This document shows, one piece after another, positions 51,803-59,367 of a stretch of DNA of 64,000 bases. Made by a program: the position numbers and the translations under genes. The DNA comes from Erysipelotrichaceae bacterium (GTDB lineage: Bacteria; Bacillota_I; Bacilli_A; Erysipelotrichales; Erysipelotrichaceae). Below the pieces are notes generated by a model. The model had not been told where the DNA came from, did not search any database, and saw only the letters and a program-made list of their open reading frames with translations. Location: NCBI GenBank assembly GCA_017515475.1, contig JAFWFS010000007.1:230812-294811 (forward strand). Direction: 5' to 3'. How positions within the stretch are numbered: position 1 is the stretch's first letter; every line of letters starts with the position of its first letter.

Positions 51803-52714
51803 TTAATAATACTCAACCGACAGCTCTTTAAACACCAGGATCTCGAAGAGTTCTCCGGTATATCCCGAAATACAGGTCTGAAGGGTCAGCGTCTTGTCTT
51901 CAGTCGTCAGTTCAACGCCCGTATCGTAGAGCTGCTCCTTCTTGATGTTTTCGATGTATTTCTCATAGTATCCCGGATCATAGGAATTGTTGTTGTAATC
52001 GTCGTAGTCATAGCTGGTGCGCCAGTACTGCATGTCTCTGAAAAAACGGTCCTGCGATGCGTCGAATTCGTAAACTGCCGCCAGTACGTAAGTTCTGACT
52101 TCCTTCTCCAGGATCATTTTCAAATAGCGGTTTTGCATGTAGTTCTTCTGCTCCAGAAACAGCTCCAGAGGTGTAAATGCCTTTGTCCTGGCCTGATCGT
52201 TCCATACCGAGAAATGATGACCGTAGACGATCAGATTCTGATCGTACAGCGTATTGCGGTAATCCATGAATGTCGATCCGCCGTTGTCATTGTAGTCGTA
52301 CTTTCCGGTTTTCCAGTAGGTCCAGATATACACGTCGTTTCCGGTATATCCTTCCGGATCGGTAACCAGCCTTCCGTCTTCCGTATAGAACTTGTAGAGT
52401 TCACCATTATCCTTGTATACCGATTTCGCCTGTACGAAAGAAACATCGATGATGCCCGATTCAAATACGATATCTCCGACATAGTCCTCGTTGATCTTTT
52501 TGTTCTCCTGCCATTTCTCTTTCAGCAGAAGATACTCTTCATTTATCTGGTCATCCTGAGAATCCGGTTCCGGATCGACATCAACGACAGGTTCGGGCTG
52601 CACGCTCGGACTAAGATCGATAATATCCAGTACGATCAAAGCAAAAAAAGTCAGCAGCAGAACTGTGATGGTCGATACGATCGCAATCAGTGTTTTCTGT
52701 TTATTCTCGTTCAT
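51803..52714 (-). CDS. Class B sortase-like protein lacking the catalytic Arg
   Basis: 303 residues with an N-terminal membrane anchor (about 8-33), a Pro/Asp-rich linker and a sortase B-type domain. Catalytic His is in LIVYGHHF (166/167) and Cys281 in LTLQTC. The arginine expected about 8 residues after the Cys is absent: no Arg occurs after position 232. It overlaps the VanY-like gene by 4 bases. No LPxTG or NPxTN protein was seen in this window. Confidence 0.8.
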   Translation of the reverse strand: MNENKQKTLIAIVSTITVLLLTFFALIVLDIIDLSPSVQPEPVVDVDPEPDSQDDQINEEYLLLKEKWQENKKINEDYVGDIVFESGIIDVSFVQAKSVYKDNGELYKFYTEDGRLVTDPEGYTGNDVYIWTYWKTGKYDYNDNGGSTFMDYRNTLYDQNLIVYGHHFSVWNDQARTKAFTPLELFLEQKNYMQNRYLKMILEKEVRTYVLAAVYEFDASQDRFFRDMQYWRTSYDYDDYNNNSYDPGYYEKYIENIKKEQLYDTGVELTTEDKTLTLQTCISGYTGELFEILVFKELSVEYY

Positions 52715-53721
52715 TCTTCAATAAAGCAGGCATAGTATTCATCGTAGGTTATGCCGCGCCTATATACATCTTCGGCGGTTTCTTTTCCGAGGTAACGCAG
52801 CTGCCAAGGTTCTCCCTGATATCCGGTAATATCCGTCTTGTCGTCGGGATAACGGATAATAAAGCCGTATTTCCAGCAGTTCTCCGCCAGCCACCCAGAA
52901 GCTTCCGTCAGATAGAAATCATCCAGAGAATAGCCGGGAATACTTACATCCATGCACAGTCCGCTCTGATGTTCCGAATGTCCCGGTCTGGCGGAATAGG
53001 TATCCACGATTTCTCTTGGATCATAGTTCAGATACTTCTGGTAGAGTCCTTTCTGGTAGTCGTAGGAACGGTAGGCTGAAACGATCTGCAGATTGTATCC
53101 AAGAGCCTTGGCATCCGCATAAAGTGCCTTATATGCCTCATAAACCGCTTCTCTCAGCATTCCCTTGCCTAAACCGGACTCCACATAAACCAGATCCTCC
53201 GGCTCGTAGTCTTCAGGAAGCTGGTAGTACTTGTTGATCAGCATCAGATAACCCTTAGAAAGATCCGTCTGCGTAATATCGGAATACAGTTCCTTGTATC
53301 TTTTGGTGTTTACGATCTCCATCATCTCCCTGATGCTTGGATAAGCATCCATAAAGTTCAGATAAAGATCTTCATTTTTAGAAATGTAATAATCGCTGCC
53401 GTAGATCTCGTTCAGTTTATCCAGATAAGCTTCATTTAAAGTTCCGTTGTTTACCATGTCAATAATCTTCTTCGTATCGAGTCTTCCGTAATAGGAAAGA
53501 TACTCGTCCAGTTTTTCTTCCTGAAACCATGGAGCGCTAATAAACTCCAAGGCCTCGCTTCCCAATTCATCATTCAGAAAACGTTCCTGATTTTCATCAG
53601 ACAAGCCAAGGATTGCCTGTATCTGGTTTTCTTCATAGCCTTTTTCCGCCAGCAGATCTTCCGTAGACTTCTGACAGGAACACAGATTCAGCATTAACAG
53701 AATGATCAGTAAAAGCTTCAT
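52711..53721 (-). CDS. VanY-type D,D-carboxypeptidase-like lipoprotein with a zinc-ligand substitution
   Basis: 336 residues. Lipoprotein signal with Cys16, a helical spacer, then an M15B domain: VSAYRSYDYQ, SEHQSGLCMD (His251, Asp258) and EPWQLRYLG, in which the usual third zinc ligand His is Gln307; Glu304 is kept. Canonical members trim the last D-Ala of stem peptides. It may be inactive, altered, or a binding protein. It starts 3 bases after a 27-residue membrane peptide gene and is followed by a sortase. Confidence 0.8.
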   Translation of the reverse strand: MKLLLIILLMLNLCSCQKSTEDLLAEKGYEENQIQAILGLSDENQERFLNDELGSEALEFISAPWFQEEKLDEYLSYYGRLDTKKIIDMVNNGTLNEAYLDKLNEIYGSDYYISKNEDLYLNFMDAYPSIREMMEIVNTKRYKELYSDITQTDLSKGYLMLINKYYQLPEDYEPEDLVYVESGLGKGMLREAVYEAYKALYADAKALGYNLQIVSAYRSYDYQKGLYQKYLNYDPREIVDTYSARPGHSEHQSGLCMDVSIPGYSLDDFYLTEASGWLAENCWKYGFIIRYPDDKTDITGYQGEPWQLRYLGKETAEDVYRRGITYDEYYACFIEE

Positions 53722-53724
53722 CTT

Positions 53725-53808
53725 CTACACCGCCAGGGACAGGATCGAGATGACAAGCATCATGACAATAATGAGTATTACCAGTATTTTTCTAAATGTC
53801 TTGTTCAT
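53725..53808 (-). CDS. Small single-pass membrane peptide (27 residues)
   Basis: ATG at 53808 overlaps the ddl stop as ATGA, and the frame ends 3 bases before the VanY-like ATG, so it fills the gap exactly. The product is MNKTFRK followed by an unbroken hydrophobic segment of 20 residues, one transmembrane helix. No family can be assigned at this length. Perhaps a helper of the neighbouring wall enzymes. A longer frame exists but would lie inside ddl. Confidence 0.55.
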   Translation of the reverse strand: MNKTFRKILVILIIVMMLVISILSLAV

Positions 53809-54980
53809 TTCTTCTTGTAGTTGTCCAGAATATTTGTAGAGAAGGAATAAGTCTTCTTCATTCTCTTTGCGTATCTTTGCAGAGCGTAGTTTATCAGCAT
53901 GTCGCATTCTTCTTCAAAGCTGATACCGACTTCTTTCCAGAGATAGAAAGCCAGAGAGCCTGGAATCGTATTGATCTCGTTGCAGTAGACTTTGCCGGTC
54001 TTCTTGTCAATCATGAAATCGATACGGACACAGCCATGGGAATTAAGGGCCTTGAACGCCTTGATTGCCGTTTCTTCGATCGTTTTCTTCTGCTTAGCCG
54101 TTACATCGGCAGGAACCTTTCTGGCAGTGGAAGCCATTCCCTTGGACGGACCCTTGCTTCCGGTGATCTTGGCACCCTTCTTGCCTCCGCCGGACTGGTA
54201 TTTCTTATCGAAATCCAGAAAACCGTTGGTAACTTCTTCAATCGCACTGACCTTAACTTCCTCGTCGTTGCCCATGACGGCGATATTGACTTCTTTAAGA
54301 TCCTTTACCATCTCTTCAACAATGACCTTGAAGTCGTACTTCAGACATTCGCCGATCTTTTCCTTGAATTCTTTCTGCGTCTTGATGACTTCAATGCCGA
54401 TCGAGCTGCCCAGGTTGGCAGGTTTGGCGATCAGCGGAAAAGAAAGTTTCTTGGCCTGTTCCAGATATTCACCGGATCTTTCTTCAAAGTCTGAACCGAA
54501 GACCACGAAGAAATCAACCATCGGAATGCCTTCTGCCTTGAAGATATCCTTCATGGCGGCCTTGTCCTGGCCAAGCGATCCGCCCAGAACATCACACGAC
54601 GTATACGGCAGATCCAGCATCTGCAGATAACCAGCTAAGGAACCATCCTCGACATTGGTGCCATGAACTACAGGAAACGCGATATCGATCTGACGGTCTT
54701 TCCTGAACAGACCTTTAAGATATTTCATCTTAACGGCATTACCGTCCTTATAGATCATGATCTTATCCAGAGCGGATGCGGGATCATTGATAAACGATGA
54801 ATAGTTGGCCAGATCGAACAGCTTTTCTCCGGTATAAAGATCGTTGTCTTTGGAAATATAAACAGGAAGTACGTCATACTTATCCGGATTCAGGGCATGA
54901 AGGACCTGATTGGCAGAGATACAGCTGATCTCATGCTCAGTGGATTTTCCACCAAAAAACACAGCAACACAGATTTTCAT
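53805..54980 (-). CDS. ddl: D-alanine-D-alanine ligase
   Basis: ATP-grasp ligase making D-Ala-D-Ala for peptidoglycan. 391 residues: VFFGGKSTEHEISCISA, HGTNVEDGSLAGYLQMLDLPY, the omega-loop FLDFDKKYQSGGG with the Tyr of D-Ala-specific enzymes, and CNEINTIPGSLAFYLWKEVG. The loop after KYQS has a Gly/Lys-rich insertion of about 15 residues relative to E. coli Ddl. A TGATAGAAT extended -10 lies 9 bases before the ATG; GGTGA is a possible ribosome-binding site. Confidence 0.93.
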   Translation of the reverse strand: MKICVAVFFGGKSTEHEISCISANQVLHALNPDKYDVLPVYISKDNDLYTGEKLFDLANYSSFINDPASALDKIMIYKDGNAVKMKYLKGLFRKDRQIDIAFPVVHGTNVEDGSLAGYLQMLDLPYTSCDVLGGSLGQDKAAMKDIFKAEGIPMVDFFVVFGSDFEERSGEYLEQAKKLSFPLIAKPANLGSSIGIEVIKTQKEFKEKIGECLKYDFKVIVEEMVKDLKEVNIAVMGNDEEVKVSAIEEVTNGFLDFDKKYQSGGGKKGAKITGSKGPSKGMASTARKVPADVTAKQKKTIEETAIKAFKALNSHGCVRIDFMIDKKTGKVYCNEINTIPGSLAFYLWKEVGISFEEECDMLINYALQRYAKRMKKTYSFSTNILDNYKKK

Positions 54981-55001
54981 AATATCACCATTCTATCACT
55001 T

Positions 55002-56585
55002 TTATACATTGAAAGCATCCGGAAGATCATTTTCCAGAAGTATCGTATCTTTGACGGTAAAGTTCTTGTAAACATATGCGAATGCTTCATTGACGTTCTT
55101 GCATACGACAATGTCCTTTTCATTGAATCCGCTCTTTTTCAGACCTTCGAGAATCGGTCTTGTCTGCTTTTCACCAACCAGCACGACATGGTCTGCCCTG
55201 TCCTTCATATAGGCACCGAATTCCTGATTCAGTTCATCCTGTTTCGAACCTAAATCGATCATTCCCGGCGTTACGACAATCCTTTTTCCATCCATCATCG
55301 ACAGTACATCCAGAGCCATTTTTGAACCTACGGGATTGGAGTTGAATGCATCATCGATAAAGGTATAACCGTTGATCTTCTTAAGCTGGAGACGGTGTTC
55401 GATCTGTCTGATCGATGCGACTTTCTTCGTGATTTCCTTCATGTCCAGGCCCAGTTCAACAGCCAAAGCAATGCCCAGCAGAATATTCGCAACGTTGTGC
55501 TTTCCTAACAGGGAAGTCGTAAACTTGTATTTTTTCTTGGCGATCTCGACAGTGAATTCACTTCCGTTTTTGCTGAAACGGATGTTCTTCGCCTGATAAT
55601 CGGCATCCTTGTTTTCAATGCCTACCGTGATGATCCGGCATGTGTTCTGAATCTTATAGTTTCTGATGTATTCATTGTCGATATTGATGAAACCGACGCC
55701 GTCAGCCGGAAGCATTTCAATTTCCTGCATCTTTTCGTGAATGATGTTTTCTATGCTGTTGAAGGTACTGAGATGCTGCGGTCCGATGGATGTTACGATT
55801 CCGTACTTCGGTTTCACGAAGTCCATCAGATAAGTGATATCTCCAACCTTATCCGCTCCCATTTCACAGACGAACACTTCATGAATCGGTTTGAGCATCT
55901 CTCTGATCGTTCTGGTTATGCCCATCGGAGTATTGTAAGAAGCCGGCGTCATCAGCGTAAAGAAATGATCGGAGATGATATCGGTAACGATATTCTTGGT
56001 AGAAGTCTTGCCATAAGAGCCGGTAATGCCGACTTTGACTAGCCTGCCGTTTCCTTTCAGAATCTTTCTGGCATCATTCTCATAGTATTTCTTGATCAGA
56101 TACTCCAGAGGCTGCGTTAGCAAAGCCATCGGATAGATCAGAAGATACGGCATAAGAATGGCGCAGATCCCGAGTATATCGGCAGGAAGATAACGCATGC
56201 CGACGACGATCAAGATCGCTTCCAGCAGTGCCATGAAAACGATCTGTCTTTTTACTCTGGCGGTTACGACCAGATCCTTGATATAGACCTTTTTGTTTTC
56301 TTTCATCAGCAAGTATACCGTAAAGGCAATACTTAGGAAGATGCAGAACAGAGATCCGTAGTTCCTGAACAGCGTATTCAGACAAACTGCGACAATGACG
56401 TATATGACACTAACAGAGAAATGCAGATTCCTTTTATCCGTCAGCCACTTTCCATAACGTCTAAGCTCATAACGGTTCTGCTGAAACATCTGCAGGGCAT
56501 GCTTGCCGTAAACAAAAGAAAGGGCAAGATAGACTGCCAGATAAAGCATTGTGATCAGTATTTCTGCGGTTTTATCGTTTATCAT
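55002..56585 (-). CDS. murF: MurF-type Mur ligase with N-terminal membrane domain
   Basis: About 527 residues. The first 170 form four to five membrane segments (about 8-28, 55-72, 78-93, 113-130, 135-157), followed by a complete Mur ligase: P-loop GITGSYGKTSTKN, NTPMGITRTI, CEMGADKVGDI, and DDAFNSNPVGSKMALDVL. Closest by pattern to MurF, which adds D-Ala-D-Ala; the adjacent ddl gene supports this. ATG at 56585 is used for AAGGAG 5 bases upstream. Classic MurF is soluble and about 450 residues. Confidence 0.82.
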   Translation of the reverse strand: MINDKTAEILITMLYLAVYLALSFVYGKHALQMFQQNRYELRRYGKWLTDKRNLHFSVSVIYVIVAVCLNTLFRNYGSLFCIFLSIAFTVYLLMKENKKVYIKDLVVTARVKRQIVFMALLEAILIVVGMRYLPADILGICAILMPYLLIYPMALLTQPLEYLIKKYYENDARKILKGNGRLVKVGITGSYGKTSTKNIVTDIISDHFFTLMTPASYNTPMGITRTIREMLKPIHEVFVCEMGADKVGDITYLMDFVKPKYGIVTSIGPQHLSTFNSIENIIHEKMQEIEMLPADGVGFINIDNEYIRNYKIQNTCRIITVGIENKDADYQAKNIRFSKNGSEFTVEIAKKKYKFTTSLLGKHNVANILLGIALAVELGLDMKEITKKVASIRQIEHRLQLKKINGYTFIDDAFNSNPVGSKMALDVLSMMDGKRIVVTPGMIDLGSKQDELNQEFGAYMKDRADHVVLVGEKQTRPILEGLKKSGFNEKDIVVCKNVNEAFAYVYKNFTVKDTILLENDLPDAFNV

Positions 56586-57336
56586 AGTCACTCCTTAAGA
56601 AAGCATCCAGCACGAGATTGAAGCGTCCTGCCTGATGAATATAGGCGTAGTGATCATCATTCTCGAAAATGACAAGAGCCGCATCAGGCATCAGCTGTTC
56701 CATGAGTTTCCCCTTTTCTACCGGAGTCGCTTCATCGTTCTCTCCGAATACCAGCAGGGTTTCCGTTGTGATTTCGCTTAAGATCGGGGTAATGTCTTCA
56801 TTCACAACCTTTACCAGAGTATTGCGCATGACGCCGCTGGCATTGCGGTAATCCTCGCTTCCGGCATTCTTCTTCAATGCCTCGGCATACTGTTCAAACG
56901 GTTTCAGACTCAGGATTTTCTTTCCCAGTTTATAGGAATAGGTCCTGGCATACCAGGCAAGACCGTGTTTGTCTCTTATCCCTGCAGCCCCTGTCAGAAC
57001 CATCTTGTATGCGCCGTAATGATAGGCATATCTCAAAGCGATCCGGCAGCCGAAAGAGTGCGCGATAAAGATCGGGTCAGAGATCTTTTTCTTCATGCAG
57101 AAATCGTGCAGAAATCTGGTGTAGTCTTCCGAATCCCAGGCTTCAGGAGGTTCGCCGCTCTTTCCGAAACCCGGAAGATCGATGTTGTACACGGTAAAAT
57201 GATCTTTCAGAAAATCGGCGATGAAAGCCATCATCTCGATATTCTGACCCCATCCGTGCAGCAGGACGACATCTCTTCCCTGTTTTCCTTTTTTCTCATA
57301 GTTCAATGAGATCCCGTTAATTTCTACAGTACTCAT
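56572..57336 (-). CDS. Alpha/beta hydrolase
   Basis: 254 residues: VVLLHGWGQNIEMM (oxyanion), nucleophile elbow AHSFGCRIALRYA, Asp in FGENDEATPVEKG and His in NDDHYAYIHQAG. Substrate unknown. The ATG overlaps the histidine kinase stop as ATGA, and a TATAAT lies exactly 6 bases upstream within the kinase's last codons. It overlaps murF by 14 bases. Confidence 0.85.
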   Translation of the reverse strand: MSTVEINGISLNYEKKGKQGRDVVLLHGWGQNIEMMAFIADFLKDHFTVYNIDLPGFGKSGEPPEAWDSEDYTRFLHDFCMKKKISDPIFIAHSFGCRIALRYAYHYGAYKMVLTGAAGIRDKHGLAWYARTYSYKLGKKILSLKPFEQYAEALKKNAGSEDYRNASGVMRNTLVKVVNEDITPILSEITTETLLVFGENDEATPVEKGKLMEQLMPDAALVIFENDDHYAYIHQAGRFNLVLDAFLRSDYDKR

Positions 57337-58676
57337 GTTTCAATTATACCCTTTTTACTCTTCTTCTTTGCCGGCTTCTTCATCTTCTTGGTGGTGAAGA
57401 TCCTGAATACGACACCGTCATTCATGTTCTCTCCGGTAACGGAATAACCGTAAGTTTCAACGACTTTCTTTACGATGGACAGTCCTAGTCCGAATTTACC
57501 TTTATTACCCTTCTCGTAAGGCTTAAACAGTTTATCCAGGCGGTCCTTTTCGATCGGTTCTCCGTCGTTGTATATTTCAAGCAGATTCTCGCTCAATGAG
57601 ATTCGGATCAGACTCTTCGCATAGCGCAGCGAATTGTCCAGAAGATTCTCTACCACGACGCGCCATGGTTCCTCTTCCCCATGGAAGAAGACATCTTCAT
57701 CGATATCCGTTTCAATGCGGACATCGCTTCTGACAACCTTACAGGCCAGGATGGCTTTCTGTACGACCGGAGCCATCTCCAGGTTCAGCAGATTGTTTCC
57801 CGTATCGGTCAGATAGCCCATCTTGTTGTAGGTGATCAGAGAGTAGACCTTCTTTTCCAGTCTGTCGGCGTTTTCGCTGATTACGTCGACGCTTTTTTCC
57901 AGAGTATCATACGGATAAATGCCGTCCTTGATCGATTCGGAATAGGACTTGATCGTTGCAATCGGAGTCTTCAGATCATGAGAAATGTTCTGTATCATCT
58001 CATCGCGTATCCGCTGCTGCTGAGAGAGTTCATCATTCATGCTGGCAAGGGCTTCCGCAACCTCGCCGATCTCATCATAACGGTTTACATTCAGCGTAGC
58101 CTTTTCTCCGGTCTTTACCTTATTTATATAAGTAATGATCTGATCCAAAGGACGGATCAGAGACACGACCCAGATCAGGATCAAAGCGATCAGACCTCCT
58201 ACCACGTAGAACGTGATGTTGACAACGCCACTGTACAATGCGCTTCGAAACTCGTCGCGGAAATTGTTCTTGATGATCGAAACAAGCCGGTAGTTATCGT
58301 CAAAGCTGATGATCGAATAGACGATCGAGTTGTTATCGTATATGAAACTGCTGTCGATGCTTCCTCCTTCCGGATCCGGATCGATATTGCTTAGAAGATC
58401 GGCGTATTCTTCCGTCAAGGCGTTCAGATATCTTCTGGATGCCGTAGAATAGACGAAGTGTACAACATTGGATTCCTTGAAGTTGTTTCTGGTTTCAAGA
58501 TACTCGTTCTGTGAACGGTGGATGTAGACATACATCTGGGTATTGGTAAAAGAGTCGATGTTCCTGTTCAGAAATGCGAATATGAAAAAAATCAGAACGG
58601 TAAATGTTATGAATACAATCGTTAAAAACTGTTGAACAAGCGTAAAGCTGCTTATCCAGATCCTGAATCTCTTCAT
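57333..58676 (-). CDS. Sensor histidine kinase
   Basis: 447 residues: two membrane segments (about 18-38 and 155-175) flanking an extracytoplasmic sensor, HAMP, HisKA with H in QNISHDLKTPIATIKSYS, and a HATPase with VVENLLDNSLRYAK and GKFGLGLSIVKKVVETYG. Basic tail. It overlaps its regulator by 4 bases. Neighbouring murF, ddl and glmM suggest cell-envelope sensing. Confidence 0.93.
   Translation of the reverse strand: MKRFRIWISSFTLVQQFLTIVFITFTVLIFFIFAFLNRNIDSFTNTQMYVYIHRSQNEYLETRNNFKESNVVHFVYSTASRRYLNALTEEYADLLSNIDPDPEGGSIDSSFIYDNNSIVYSIISFDDNYRLVSIIKNNFRDEFRSALYSGVVNITFYVVGGLIALILIWVVSLIRPLDQIITYINKVKTGEKATLNVNRYDEIGEVAEALASMNDELSQQQRIRDEMIQNISHDLKTPIATIKSYSESIKDGIYPYDTLEKSVDVISENADRLEKKVYSLITYNKMGYLTDTGNNLLNLEMAPVVQKAILACKVVRSDVRIETDIDEDVFFHGEEEPWRVVVENLLDNSLRYAKSLIRISLSENLLEIYNDGEPIEKDRLDKLFKPYEKGNKGKFGLGLSIVKKVVETYGYSVTGENMNDGVVFRIFTTKKMKKPAKKKSKKGIIET
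57343..57348 (-). promoter_or_regulatory. -10 box of possible leaderless hydrolase promoter
   Basis: TATAAT, spacer TGAAAC (6 bases), ATG. It sits in histidine kinase codons (IIET), so chance is harder to exclude here. Confidence 0.4.
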
Positions 58677-59326
58677 CCTAATCTGTAGCCGAAACCGTAA
58701 ATTGTCTGAATGTTCATATCCGGCAGTTTCTTTCTCAGTCTGCGCAGCGTATCATCGACGACACGGTCGGAACCGAAGTAGTTCTCATCCCAGACTTTTT
58801 CCAGTATCTGTTCCCTGACAAAAGCCGTACCTCTGTTCTTGACGAACAGCATCAGCAGATCAAATTCCTTTGTGGTAAGTTCTATCTGTTTTCCGTTTCT
58901 GAATACGGTTCTCTGATTTTCGTCGATGTCGTATCCGTTTACCGAGATATGATCGTCTTCCTTGTAGACACGGCGGATGATGTTGTTGATCCTTAAGACC
59001 AGTTCCTTTGGAGAAAACGGTTTTGTGATATAGTCGTCAGATCCCTTTTCCAGACCGATGATCCGGTCGAATTCCTTGTCTCTCGCGGACATGAAAACAA
59101 CAGGAATCATCGGATCCTTGCTTTTGATCGCTTCGATCAGATCAAAACCGGACTTGTCATCCAGCATGATATCCAGGATCCACAGATTGCAATAATCGTC
59201 GATATGTGAATAGGCCGAATCAAAAGTCAGATACGAGTTGACGATATATCCTTCCTTTTCCAGATATGATTTCACCAGTTCGTTAAGATCCTTCTCATCT
59301 TCAACGATATTAATGACTTTCTTCAT
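58673..59326 (-). CDS. OmpR-family response regulator
   Basis: 217 residues: receiver domain with phosphoacceptor Asp52 (LWILDIMLDDKSG), Thr/Ser switch VVFMSARD, Lys of ITKPFSPKEL, then a winged-helix domain (ELTTKEFDLLMLFVKN, DRVVDDTLRRLRKKL). The ATG at 59326 (MKKVINIVEDEK) is chosen since a TATAAT lies 6 bases upstream; an in-frame ATG 11 codons earlier would be upstream of transcription. Leaderless RR-HK mRNA predicted. Confidence 0.93.
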   Translation of the reverse strand: MKKVINIVEDEKDLNELVKSYLEKEGYIVNSYLTFDSAYSHIDDYCNLWILDIMLDDKSGFDLIEAIKSKDPMIPVVFMSARDKEFDRIIGLEKGSDDYITKPFSPKELVLRINNIIRRVYKEDDHISVNGYDIDENQRTVFRNGKQIELTTKEFDLLMLFVKNRGTAFVREQILEKVWDENYFGSDRVVDDTLRRLRKKLPDMNIQTIYGFGYRLG

Positions 59327-59332
59327 GCTTTC

Positions 59333-59338
59333 ATTATA
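59333..59338 (-). promoter_or_regulatory. -10 box of leaderless response regulator promoter
   Basis: TATAAT, spacer GAAAGC (6 bases), ATG. It is joined to the glmM terminator U-tract. Confidence 0.6.
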
Positions 59339-59367
59339 AAACAAAAGGTTATTCTGCATAACCTTTT
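59339..59367 (-). terminator. Terminator of cdaA-cdaR-glmM
   Basis: Ten-bp stem AAAAGGTTAT/ATAACCTTTT with a 5-base loop; the minus strand continues GTTTTATAAT. The glmM TAA is in the descending arm. Confidence 0.8.

Noticed and set aside
53809..53907. Upstream extension of the 27-residue membrane peptide
   Set aside because: The extra 33 codons lie entirely within ddl in another frame; the ATGA junction is the natural start.
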